Source: Pseudoxanthomonas sangjuensis (lineage in GTDB: Bacteria > Pseudomonadota > Gammaproteobacteria > Xanthomonadales > Xanthomonadaceae). From it: a stretch of 64,000 bases of DNA. This document shows, piece by piece, positions 50,564 through 57,367 of the stretch. The notes beneath the pieces were generated by a model that was not told where the DNA came from, did no database searches, and saw nothing but the letters and a program-made list of their open reading frames with translations. Each line of letters opens with the position of its first letter. Position 1 is the stretch's first letter. Made by a program: the position numbers and the translations under genes. The stretch covers positions 90,026 through 154,025 of the forward strand of contig NZ_PDWR01000005.1 in assembly GCF_010211755.1 (NCBI RefSeq), given 5' to 3'.

Positions 50564-51405
50564 GCCGCCTCGCTCCGCCGCAGCGCCGCAGCGGCGATGT
50601 CGCGCGCGTGCGCGAGTTCATCGAGCAGTTCGGCCAGCGGCGGGATGTTGTCGTCGCGCTCGATCATCGCCGGCACCTCGCCGAAGCGGCGCACCGCGTG
50701 CGCGTACAGCGCCCAGACCTCGTCGCAGACCGGCGCGTCGTGGGTGTCGACCAGCAGGCCGCTGCCGAGCGCGTCGATGCTGTGCCCCGCGAGGTGGATC
50801 TGCTTCACGCTGCCCGCGGGCAGCGCGTCGAGCAGCGCGACCGGGTCGTAGCCGTGGTTGCGGCTGTTGACGTAGACGTTGTTGACGTCGAGCAGCAGCG
50901 CGCAGCCGGATTCGGCCACTACCGCGGAAAGGAATTGCGCCTCGTCGAGCGTGTCGCCGGCGAAGCGCAGGTAGCTGGAGACGTTCTCGACCAGGAACTG
51001 CGTGCCGAGCGCGTCCTGCACCTGGCGCAGGCGTGCGGCGACGTGGCGCACCGCTTCCTCGGTCTGCGGCAGCGGCAGCAGGTCGTGCAGGTTGACGCCG
51101 TCGCCGCCGGTCCAGCACAGGTGGTCGGAGACCAGTCGCGGCTTCACCCGCTTCGCCAGCGCGGCGAGCCGGCGCAGGTAGTCGCGGTCGAGCGGGTCGC
51201 GGCCGCCGATGTCCAGCGACACGCCGTGCATCGCCAGCGGATAGCGTTCGCCGATGCGGTCCAGCCAGTGCAGCGCGCGGCCGCCGTCGACCATGTAGTT
51301 CTCGCTGATGATCTCGAACCAGTCGGCCGTGCAGTCCATGGACAGCGCGGCCGCGTAGTGCTGCGCGCGCAGGCCCAGGCCGAATCCGTGCAGTCGGTTG
51401 TTCAT
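50560..51405 (-). CDS. bufB: DUF692 multinuclear non-heme iron oxidase (MNIO), bufferin maturase
   Basis: A 281-residue TIM-barrel enzyme of the DUF692 (MbnB/TglH/HvfB/BufB) family. The metal-site residues expected for the family are visible: His60 in AMHGVSLDIGG, Asp94/His95 in SDHLCW, Glu140-Asn141 in FLVENVSS, Asp173 in LLDVNN, His204/His207 in IHLAGH, Asp220-x-His222 in VDTHD and Glu249. Characterised members use a di- or tri-iron centre and oxygen to turn Cys residues of a precursor peptide into oxazolone-thioamide or related heterocycles. The six-cysteine precursor gene directly upstream is the probable substrate. The start at 51405 is 65 bases after that gene. Confidence 0.93.
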   Translation of the reverse strand: MNNRLHGFGLGLRAQHYAAALSMDCTADWFEIISENYMVDGGRALHWLDRIGERYPLAMHGVSLDIGGRDPLDRDYLRRLAALAKRVKPRLVSDHLCWTGGDGVNLHDLLPLPQTEEAVRHVAARLRQVQDALGTQFLVENVSSYLRFAGDTLDEAQFLSAVVAESGCALLLDVNNVYVNSRNHGYDPVALLDALPAGSVKQIHLAGHSIDALGSGLLVDTHDAPVCDEVWALYAHAVRRFGEVPAMIERDDNIPPLAELLDELAHARDIAAAALRRSEAA

Positions 51406-51430
51406 GGCATCGCGTCCGGACGGGGTGGCT

Positions 51431-51464
51431 CGCTTCCCGCCGCGCGATCGCGCGACGGGAAGCG
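51431..51464 (-). promoter_or_regulatory. Strong hairpin between precursor and maturase genes
   Basis: CGCTTCCCG (51431-51439) pairs with CGGGAAGCG (51456-51464). One mismatch follows, then the inner palindrome CGCGCGATCGCGCG closes the stem. There is no T-run, so it is not a classic terminator. It may protect the precursor mRNA or reduce read-through, giving more precursor than enzyme. Confidence 0.7.
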
Positions 51465-51470
51465 CGTGGT

Positions 51471-51779
51471 TCAGTACTTCTTCTCTTCCTGCTGCTTCGC
51501 CTCGCCGGCCTTGGCCTGCGGCTTCTCGAAGCGGCCGCCGGCGGTTTGGCACTGCTGCTCGGTGGTTTCGGTGAAACCCTGGCCCTTGCACGCGTTCTGG
51601 CCCTTGCAGGCGTTGCTCGCGGTCTTGCACGCGCCCTGGCCCTTGCAGGCGTTGGCGCCCATGCAATGGCCGGTGTCCGCCTTCGCGGCGGTCTGCGCGG
51701 CTACCGGCGCGGACATGAACAGGGCCGCGGCGGCCATCGCCACGGACAGTCCGGAGAGGGTTCTGATCTGCTTGTTCAC
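51471..51779 (-). CDS. Bufferin-type six-cysteine secreted precursor peptide
   Basis: A 102-residue peptide. A signal peptide (about 1-29, ending APVAAQ) precedes a core with Cys39, 45, 51, 58, 64 and 77. The core has repeated blocks (NACKGQ, NACKGQNACKGQG; spacings x5, x5, x6, x5, x12) and a polar Lys/Glu/Gln tail. This fits the BufA2-like class of bufferin precursors: small, Sec-exported peptides whose cysteines are modified by a DUF692 enzyme and which bind copper in the periplasm. The start is GTG at 51779 with GAGG about 8 bases upstream. It is the first gene of the operon. Which cysteines are modified, and the metal bound, are inferences from family. Confidence 0.88.
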   Translation of the reverse strand: MNKQIRTLSGLSVAMAAAALFMSAPVAAQTAAKADTGHCMGANACKGQGACKTASNACKGQNACKGQGFTETTEQQCQTAGGRFEKPQAKAGEAKQQEEKKY

Positions 51780-51891
51780 GGGAAATACCTCGATGGTCGG
51801 ATCGACGGGAATCGGATTGATGGGGAACTGCGCCGCCGCGGCTGCGGGCGGTGCGGAGACATTCCACCCCCGGGCCCGACCGCCGCCTATT

Positions 51892-51925
51892 CCCGTGCGT
51901 TCCGCGGTTATGCCCGTGCGTCCGG
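51892..51925. promoter_or_regulatory. Direct repeat pair spaced 21 bp in the bufferin-AraC intergenic region
   Basis: CCCGTGCGTTCCG (51892-51904) is echoed as CCCGTGCGTCCGG (51913-51925). The two starts are 21 bases apart, about two helical turns, which is the usual phasing of tandem AraC/XylS half-sites. The region lies between the divergent starts of the precursor (51779) and the AraC-type gene (52022). This is a candidate operator; nothing else in the gap confirms it. Confidence 0.4.
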
Positions 51926-52021
51926 ACGTCATCGCCGGTTAAGCCTCGCCGGACGATCGGGCATGAACCGGCGCAAACCCGGTCATGGCCGCACCCCCGC
52001 GCTTGGCCTACGATGCGGCGC

Positions 52022-52942
52022 ATGGAAGCCGACAGCGCCCCCGCCGAGGTACCGGAGCAGATCGACCGCGTGCTCGAAACGGTGCTCGGCGCGTACCGGA
52101 TGCGCGTGGAGATCACCGCCGACGTGCGCTATTGCGGCACCTGGTTCGACCGCGAACCGGCCACCGATTACGGCCAGTTCCACCTGGTCACCGAAGGCGA
52201 ATGCTGGGTCGGCGGCGAGGCGTTCGCCGTGCCGCTGCACCTCGGCGCCGGCGACATGATCGTGTTTCCGTCCGGCGTGCGTCACCTGCTGTCGTCGAGC
52301 GCGGACGCGCACCTGCCGGAAGCCGCCTGCGACCCGACCGACACCTGCATGCTGTGCGGCGAGCTGGAGTTCCTCGGCGGCAGCGGCAACCCGATCATCA
52401 GCGCCCTGCCCGCGTACTTCGTCGTGCGTTCGCGCGAAAGCGGCGAGGAATTCCGCCAGCTCGCCGCGCTGCTCGCCGCCGGCAGCCGCGACCGCCGCTG
52501 GGGCCGCCAGGTGGTGCAGAACAAGCTGGCCGATTCGCTGTTCACGATGGCGGTGTGCGAATACGTGCGCTGCGCCGACGAACCGCGCGGCCTGCTCGCC
52601 GCGCTGTGCGATGCGCGCCTGTCGAAGGCGCTGGCGGCGGTGCACGAGCGCCCCGGCGAGGACTGGACGATCCAGTCGATGGCGCACGCCGCGGGCATGT
52701 CGCGCACCTCGTTCGCCGAACTGTTCGCGCACACCGTCGGCATGCCGCCGATCCAGTACCTGGCGCACTGGCGCGCGACCGAAGCGCGGCGCCTGCTGAA
52801 GAACCGGCGCTTCTCGGTCGCCGCCGTCGCCGAGATGCTCGGCTACCGCAGCGAGGCCGCGTTCCGCCGCTTCTTCAAGCGCCTCGAGGGCGTCGGCCCG
52901 GGGCACGTGCGCAGCCACGGCGACGACGCGGACGCGGGCTGA
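52022..52942 (+). CDS. AraC-family regulator with cupin sensor domain
   Basis: A 306-residue regulator. The N-terminal AraC-binding cupin (about 25-130) contains GQFHLVTEGECWVGGE and GDMIVFPSGVRHLL and ends with a C109-x2-C112 pair in TDTCMLCGELEF. The C-terminal double helix-turn-helix (about 200-298) includes WTIQSMAHAAGMSRTSFAELF and FSVAAVAEMLGYRSEAAFRRFF, both complete. It is divergent from the bufferin precursor gene and is the obvious candidate regulator of that operon. The CxxC could sense metal or redox state, but this is speculation. ATG at 52013 is an alternative start; neither has a clear ribosome site. Confidence 0.88.
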   Translation: MEADSAPAEVPEQIDRVLETVLGAYRMRVEITADVRYCGTWFDREPATDYGQFHLVTEGECWVGGEAFAVPLHLGAGDMIVFPSGVRHLLSSSADAHLPEAACDPTDTCMLCGELEFLGGSGNPIISALPAYFVVRSRESGEEFRQLAALLAAGSRDRRWGRQVVQNKLADSLFTMAVCEYVRCADEPRGLLAALCDARLSKALAAVHERPGEDWTIQSMAHAAGMSRTSFAELFAHTVGMPPIQYLAHWRATEARRLLKNRRFSVAAVAEMLGYRSEAAFRRFFKRLEGVGPGHVRSHGDDADAG

Positions 52943-52960
52943 TCGCCCGGACGCCCCGCG

Positions 52961-53209
52961 TCAGTCCGCGCGCAACGCGCCGGTCTCGCGGATCTCGACG
53001 GCCACGCCGTCGATCTCGTCCGGGATTTCCATGCGCAGGCGCCCGCTCGCCTGCTGCACCGAGACGATGATGCCGTTGCCACCGCTGGCGGTGCGGCCGA
53101 TGCCGACCGCGACCACGTCCGGCAGCGCCAGCCAGCGCGCCTCGTGCGCCTGCTTGACCGCGCGGATCTCGGCGATGGCGGCTTCGGGCGGCGGCTCGGC
53201 ATCGATCAT
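52961..53209 (-). CDS. Small protein sharing the N-terminal domain of the adjacent protease
   Basis: An 82-residue protein with no catalytic motif. Its layout (DVVAVGIGRT at 31-40, then IIVSVQQASG, then IPDEIDGVAVEIRETG) parallels residues 24-79 of the protease encoded just upstream (VVAVGVGY, IVCSVRAK, IPATVQGVPTDVV). It therefore looks like a free-standing copy of the protease's N-terminal domain. The ATG overlaps the protease stop by 4 bases (ATGA), so the two are translated together. A pro-domain, chaperone or inhibitor role in trans is possible; the function is unknown. Confidence 0.75.
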   Translation of the reverse strand: MIDAEPPPEAAIAEIRAVKQAHEARWLALPDVVAVGIGRTASGGNGIIVSVQQASGRLRMEIPDEIDGVAVEIRETGALRAD

Positions 53210-54246
53210 GGCAGGTCCACCTGCAGCGCCGCGAACACGTTCTGGATGCGGTTGATTACCGTGGTGTTGGTGCTGCCGGCGAACAACAGGCCAACCAGGC
53301 GGTTGTCCATGTCGAAGATCGCCGAACCGCTGTCGCCGCCCTGGCTCATCGCGCCGGCCATCAGCTGGTCGGTGAAGGGCGCGGTACGGCCGGAGCCGTA
53401 GTCGACCTGCGCGGTCACGTCGACCTGCTCGATCTCGCCCGTGGTCAGCCCGGTGGTGCGCCCGCTCTTGCGGATCGGCATGCCCAGCCCGCCGTCGGCG
53501 ACGCCGGCGATGCGGCCGATTTCGAGGATGTCGGCGCTGACACTGGATGGATCCAGCGGCGCGGCAATCGCGCAATCGACCAGATTGGTCGCGGCGGGCG
53601 CCGCCTCGCGCACCGCACGCAGCCGCGTGCGGCTGCCGACCGCGGCGGCGGCGGCATTCAGCATCCCGGCCGCGATGCCGCCGATCGGGCACGGGCTTTC
53701 GCCGCCATCGCCACCGCCATTTCCGTCGCCATCCGCGCCGTCGAAGACGATCGGCGCCCACTCCACCAGCCGCGCGATCTGGTCGGCCGGATCGCGGCCG
53801 CCGTCGGCCGGACCGGGCTGCAGGATCGCGTCGCCGACACTGGCGTCGTTGCTGTTGGCCAGCACGTGGTTGTTGGACAGGATGTGCGGGTTGCCGCTCT
53901 TCAGCACCAGGCAGCCGAGCGTGCCGGCGGTGATGCCGATGTGGCCGATGCTGACCCCGCCCGGCGCCGGACGCACGCGGCCGGTGCGCGACTGTTGCGC
54001 GAAGATCGGCCCACTCTGCACCACGTCGGTCGGCACGCCCTGCACCGTCGCCGGGATGCGATCGCGCAACGCCAGCGACTCGAGCGGACGCTTCGCGCGC
54101 ACCGAACATACGATCGCCAGGCCGCCAGTCGCACGGCCGCCCGTGCGCTTGTAACCGACGCCCACTGCGACGACGTTGCGCCGCGCCAGCAGTCCGTTGC
54201 ATGCGCCGGCATGCACGCGCCGTACTTCATTCAACGAGGCAGCCAT
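53206..54246 (-). CDS. Trypsin-like serine protease without signal peptide
   Basis: A 346-residue protein. An N-terminal domain (about 1-80) is followed by a trypsin-fold domain with His127 in LSNNHVLAN, Asp224 in NLVDCAIA and Ser306 in SQGGDSGSAIF, which fits a complete catalytic triad. A Gly/Asp-rich insert (about 168-182: DGADGDGNGGGDGGE) lies in a loop and might bind calcium. No signal peptide is visible, although the family contains exported members. The small gene downstream, sharing its N-terminal domain, overlaps its stop. The natural substrate is unknown. Confidence 0.83.
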   Translation of the reverse strand: MAASLNEVRRVHAGACNGLLARRNVVAVGVGYKRTGGRATGGLAIVCSVRAKRPLESLALRDRIPATVQGVPTDVVQSGPIFAQQSRTGRVRPAPGGVSIGHIGITAGTLGCLVLKSGNPHILSNNHVLANSNDASVGDAILQPGPADGGRDPADQIARLVEWAPIVFDGADGDGNGGGDGGESPCPIGGIAAGMLNAAAAAVGSRTRLRAVREAAPAATNLVDCAIAAPLDPSSVSADILEIGRIAGVADGGLGMPIRKSGRTTGLTTGEIEQVDVTAQVDYGSGRTAPFTDQLMAGAMSQGGDSGSAIFDMDNRLVGLLFAGSTNTTVINRIQNVFAALQVDLP

Positions 54247-54380
54247 GGCGCTTCTCCCGTGAAGTTTCGGCGCCTGCAGCTTGGCACCATTCGCCGCTTC
54301 AGGGTTAACCGCGACGAAACTCGCAGGGTTCAGCGATGTGCGCGTTGCGTTTCGCGCAGGTGAAAGACGCGGCGCGCGGC

Positions 54381-54866
54381 CTACGGCTGCAGGTGGCCGA
54401 ACGGCAACGCGCCCGCCTGCTTCACCGTGCGCAGCACGAAGCTCGAATTGGCGTCGGCGACGCCGGCGTCGTTGAGCAGCTTGTCGAGCAGGAAGCGCGA
54501 GAAGTGCTCCAGGTCCTGCACGACGACGTGCAGCAGGTAGTCCATGTCGCCGGTCAGCGCATGGCAGGCGACGACCTCGTCCCAGTCGTTGACCGCGGCG
54601 ACGAAGCGCTCGATCGCCGGCTGTTCGTGTTTCTCCAGCTGCACGCGGACGAAGGCCTGCAGGCCCAGCCCGACCGCGCGCGGGTCGATCCGCGCCGCGT
54701 AGCCGGCGATGACGCCGCCGGCCTCGAGCCGCTGGATGCGGCGCAGGCACGCCGACGGCGACAGGTTCACCTGCGCGGCGATCTCGGCGTTGGTGGCGCG
54801 ACCCTGCCGCTGCAGCAGGCCGAGCAGGCGCAGGTCGGTGCGGTCGAGGGTGACGGTTTCGTTCAT
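54381..54866 (-). CDS. Lrp/AsnC family transcriptional regulator
   Basis: A 161-residue regulator. The N-terminal winged-helix-turn-helix (about 8-55) has LRLLGLLQRQGRATNAEIAAQ and LSPSACLRRIQRLEAGGVI, and the C-terminal RAM ligand domain includes VVACHALTGDMDYLLHVVV. It is divergent from the phenylalanine 4-monooxygenase gene with about 126 bases between them. The layout suits an aromatic-amino-acid-responsive activator of phhA, though this is inferred from context. Sequences resembling its sites are described in the region 54867-54992. Confidence 0.93.
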   Translation of the reverse strand: MNETVTLDRTDLRLLGLLQRQGRATNAEIAAQVNLSPSACLRRIQRLEAGGVIAGYAARIDPRAVGLGLQAFVRVQLEKHEQPAIERFVAAVNDWDEVVACHALTGDMDYLLHVVVQDLEHFSRFLLDKLLNDAGVADANSSFVLRTVKQAGALPFGHLQP

Positions 54867-54992
54867 TGTTGCTTCGCAGCATTATATGACGCAACAAGAT
54901 TGCGCCGAAAGCGGCATATTACGCAACTTTGCAAGCCCGTTGCGCGGTTTCGGCGCTAGCATCGGATTCGAAACCATTCCCGGATTCCCGCC
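54867..54992. promoter_or_regulatory. Divergent regulatory region of the Lrp-type gene and phhA
   Basis: A 15-base dyad CGCAACAAGATTGCG (54890-54904; arms CGCAA/TTGCG) has the size of an Lrp/AsnC site. A second CGCAA occurs at 54922-54926 and TTGCG at 54940-54944, so several half-sites recur across the gap. This fits a co-operatively bound Lrp-type operator controlling both genes. I cannot mark reliable -10/-35 boxes. Confidence 0.5.
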
Positions 54993-55880
54993 ATGAACCA
55001 GCCGCGCCGCGTCGAGAACCAGCTCACCGACAAGGGCTACGTGCCGGTGTACACCACCGCCGTGGTCGATCAGCCGTGGGCCGACTACAGCGCCGCCGAC
55101 CACCGCACCTGGGGCACGCTGTACCGGCGCCAGCGCGAGCTGCTGGTCGGCCGCGCCTGCGACGAATTCCTGCAGGCGCAGGACGCGATGGGCATGGACG
55201 CGGCACGGATCCCGCGCTTCGACCAGTTGAACGAAGTGCTGGGCGCGACGACCGGCTGGAAGCTGATCGGCGTCGAGGGCCTGCTGCCGGAACTGGATTT
55301 CTTCGAGCACCTGGCCAACCGCCGCTTCCCGGTGACGTGGTGGATCCGCCGCCCGGAGCAGATCGACTACATCGCCGAGCCGGACCTGTTCCACGACCTG
55401 TTCGGCCACGTGCCGCTGCTGATGAACCCGCTGTTCGCCGACTACATGCAGGCCTACGGCAAGGGCGGGGTGAAGGCGCACGGGATCGATCCGGATGCGC
55501 TGCAGTTCCTGACCCGCCTGTACTGGTACACCGTGGAATTCGGCCTGATCGACACGCAGGACGGGCTGCGCATCTACGGCGCGGGCATCGTGTCGTCGAA
55601 GGGCGAGTCGCTGTATTCGCTGGAATCACCGGCACCGAACCGGATCGGCTTCGACCTGGAGCGGATCATGCGCACCCGCTACCGCATCGACACCTTCCAG
55701 AAGACCTATTTCGTCATCGACAGCTTCGAGCAGCTGATCGACGCCACGCGCCCGGACTTCACCCCGATCTACGCGCGGCTGGCGGGGCAGGAGGCGATCG
55801 CCGCGGGCGACGTGCTGGACAGCGACCGCGTGATCACGCGCGGGACGGGCGAGGGTTGGGCCAAGGACGGCGACGTCTGA
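54993..55880 (+). CDS. phhA: Phenylalanine 4-monooxygenase
   Basis: A 295-residue monomeric-type enzyme that hydroxylates phenylalanine to tyrosine using oxygen, iron and a reduced pterin. The iron ligands are His134 and His139 in FHDLFGHVPLL and Glu182 in YWYTVEFGL. The downstream segment IYGAGIVSSKGES and the GFDLERIMRT region are typical of bacterial PhhA. No separate pterin-4a-carbinolamine dehydratase (phhB) gene lies next to it. It is divergent from the Lrp-type gene. Confidence 0.96.
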   Translation: MNQPRRVENQLTDKGYVPVYTTAVVDQPWADYSAADHRTWGTLYRRQRELLVGRACDEFLQAQDAMGMDAARIPRFDQLNEVLGATTGWKLIGVEGLLPELDFFEHLANRRFPVTWWIRRPEQIDYIAEPDLFHDLFGHVPLLMNPLFADYMQAYGKGGVKAHGIDPDALQFLTRLYWYTVEFGLIDTQDGLRIYGAGIVSSKGESLYSLESPAPNRIGFDLERIMRTRYRIDTFQKTYFVIDSFEQLIDATRPDFTPIYARLAGQEAIAAGDVLDSDRVITRGTGEGWAKDGDV

Positions 55881-55897
55881 TCGTCTCTCACCTCAAA

Positions 55898-55966
55898 CGC
55901 AAGGCGGGTTAAAACCCGCCCTGCGCCACCCCGAAATTCATAGGGCGGGTTTTAACCCGCCTTGCG
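55898..55966. repeat. Nested inverted repeat (REP-like) after phhA
   Basis: A 25-base arm (55898-55922: CGCAAGGCGGGTTAAAACCC then GCCCT) has an exact reverse complement at 55942-55966, with a 19-base spacer. Each arm holds its own inner palindrome GGCGGGTT...AACCCGCC. The transcript from phhA would fold into a long hairpin or two small ones. Confidence 0.85.
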
Positions 55967-56030
55967 TGTTCCCACGTATCCGGTATCGGTTTCGGCATGG
56001 CGAAGCCCGCCCGCGAAGCAGCGCTGGCCG

Positions 56031-56489
56031 CTACGGCCGGACCACGCCGGCGAGCGACAGCAGGAAAAGCAGGCCGCCGATGAACGCGACGACGGCATGG
56101 GGCAGCGCCACGTGCGGCCAGAGCAGGAACCGGGTCCAGCCCTGGTGGCCGCCGGCACCCCAGTGGCGGAACCAGGTGGTTCCTATCTGAAACGGCGCGG
56201 AAAGCGCTTGCGTACCGGCGAAGTGGCGCTCGATGGCTTCCGCGCGCTTGTAGTACCCGGCCTGGAACGACTTCCAGATCGCTTCCAGCAGCCAGAACAG
56301 CAGGGCGCTGATGAAGGCCACCAGGAACACCACGTGCGCATGGCTCGCCAGCGCGCTGGCGATCGCGGCGAGACTGAAGGTGACGCTCCAGGCCTTGATG
56401 GTGAGTGCGCGCGAATCGAAGTCCTCGATGACCTTCTGCACGTAGAAGTACTCGGCCTGGAGCGCTGCATCCAGCTGGTCGTCTTTCAT
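56031..56489 (-). CDS. Small membrane protein of unknown function
   Basis: A 152-residue protein. The N-terminal part (about 1-30) is polar and helical (QAEYFYVQKVIEDFDSRALT). Two hydrophobic segments (about 33-68) form a hairpin, and a C-terminal segment (about 120-150, FIGGLLFLLSLAGVV) is a third helix. I do not recognise the family. The start at 56489 begins MKDDQLDAALQ and is preceded by GGGG-containing sequence. It is divergent from the 2OG oxygenase gene. A role in the envelope is only a guess. Confidence 0.75.
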   Translation of the reverse strand: MKDDQLDAALQAEYFYVQKVIEDFDSRALTIKAWSVTFSLAAIASALASHAHVVFLVAFISALLFWLLEAIWKSFQAGYYKRAEAIERHFAGTQALSAPFQIGTTWFRHWGAGGHQGWTRFLLWPHVALPHAVVAFIGGLLFLLSLAGVVRP

Positions 56490-56610
56490 GGGCCATCCCC
56501 GGGACCGGAGGCTGGATTGGAGCGTAGCGCAAACCCGGCATCGGGGGTGTCGGGTTTTACCGCCCAGCCCGCCGCGACGCACCGATCGGCCGCCCGCTAG
56601 AATCCCCTCA

Positions 56611-57315
56611 ATGGACGCCCCCGCCGATTTCATCGAAGTCTATCCCGACGCGGTCGGCCACGACGACTGCGCGGCCATCGTCGCGCGCCTGCGCCAGAGC
56701 CCGCAGCTGCAGCCCGGCCGCATCGGCGGCGGCGTGTTCCCCGAGCTCAAGCACAGCCGCGACCTGCGCATCAGCGGCAATCCGGAATGGCAGGACGTCG
56801 ACGCGCGGCTACAGCAGGCGGTGTTCGCCGGCCTGCTGCGCTACCTGCGCAAGTTCCCGCAGGCGCTGATCTCGCCGCTGATGCTGCAACAGCCCGGCGC
56901 CGACGGGCAGCCGCGCCGGCTGCAGGCCGAGGACTTCGAGCGGATGCCCGATGCCGCCATCGCCGACCTGGCCCGCACCTGCCTGCGTCCCGCCGCGATC
57001 AACCTGCAGTGGTACGCGGCCGGCGAAGGCGGCTATCCGTACTGGCATTGCGAGCTGTACCCGCGCGACGCCAACGCGGAGACGCTGCACCGCCACCTGC
57101 TGTGGACGCTGTACCTCAACGACGGCTTCGACGAAGGCGAAACCGAATTCCTGTTCCAGCAGCGCAAGGTCGCGCCGCGCGCCGGCAGCCTGCTGTTCGC
57201 GCCGACCGCGTTCACCCACACCCATCGCGGCAACCGCCCGCGCAACGGCGACAAGTTCATCGCGACCAGCTGGATCCTGTTCCAGTCGGCGCAGCACCTG
57301 TTCGCGGCGGGCTGA
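56611..57315 (+). CDS. 2OG-Fe(II) oxygenase-like protein
   Basis: A 234-residue cytoplasmic protein of the double-stranded beta-helix 2-oxoglutarate/Fe(II) dioxygenase type. The likely metal ligands are in YWHCELYP (His146 and Glu148) and FTHTHRGNRP (His203 or His205), followed by a conserved-type Arg that would bind 2-oxoglutarate. The usual HxD appears here as HxE. The FxDxxETEFLFQ segment (about 173-184) also fits prolyl-hydroxylase-like members. The substrate is unknown. It is monocistronic. Confidence 0.8.
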   Translation: MDAPADFIEVYPDAVGHDDCAAIVARLRQSPQLQPGRIGGGVFPELKHSRDLRISGNPEWQDVDARLQQAVFAGLLRYLRKFPQALISPLMLQQPGADGQPRRLQAEDFERMPDAAIADLARTCLRPAAINLQWYAAGEGGYPYWHCELYPRDANAETLHRHLLWTLYLNDGFDEGETEFLFQQRKVAPRAGSLLFAPTAFTHTHRGNRPRNGDKFIATSWILFQSAQHLFAAG

Positions 57316-57322
57316 ACCCGCC

Positions 57323-57364
57323 CGGCGCTTCGCGCCTTTCCTCCCTTCCGCGCCGGGGAGAGGA
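57323..57364. repeat. Degenerate copy of the dispersed repeat
   Basis: CCGGCGCTTCGCGCC and the following CTCCCTTCCGCGCCGGGGAGAGG recall the reverse complement of the repeat at 21436-21485, with several changes. It lies between two convergent genes and may serve as their terminator. Confidence 0.4.
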
Positions 57365-57367
57365 AGC

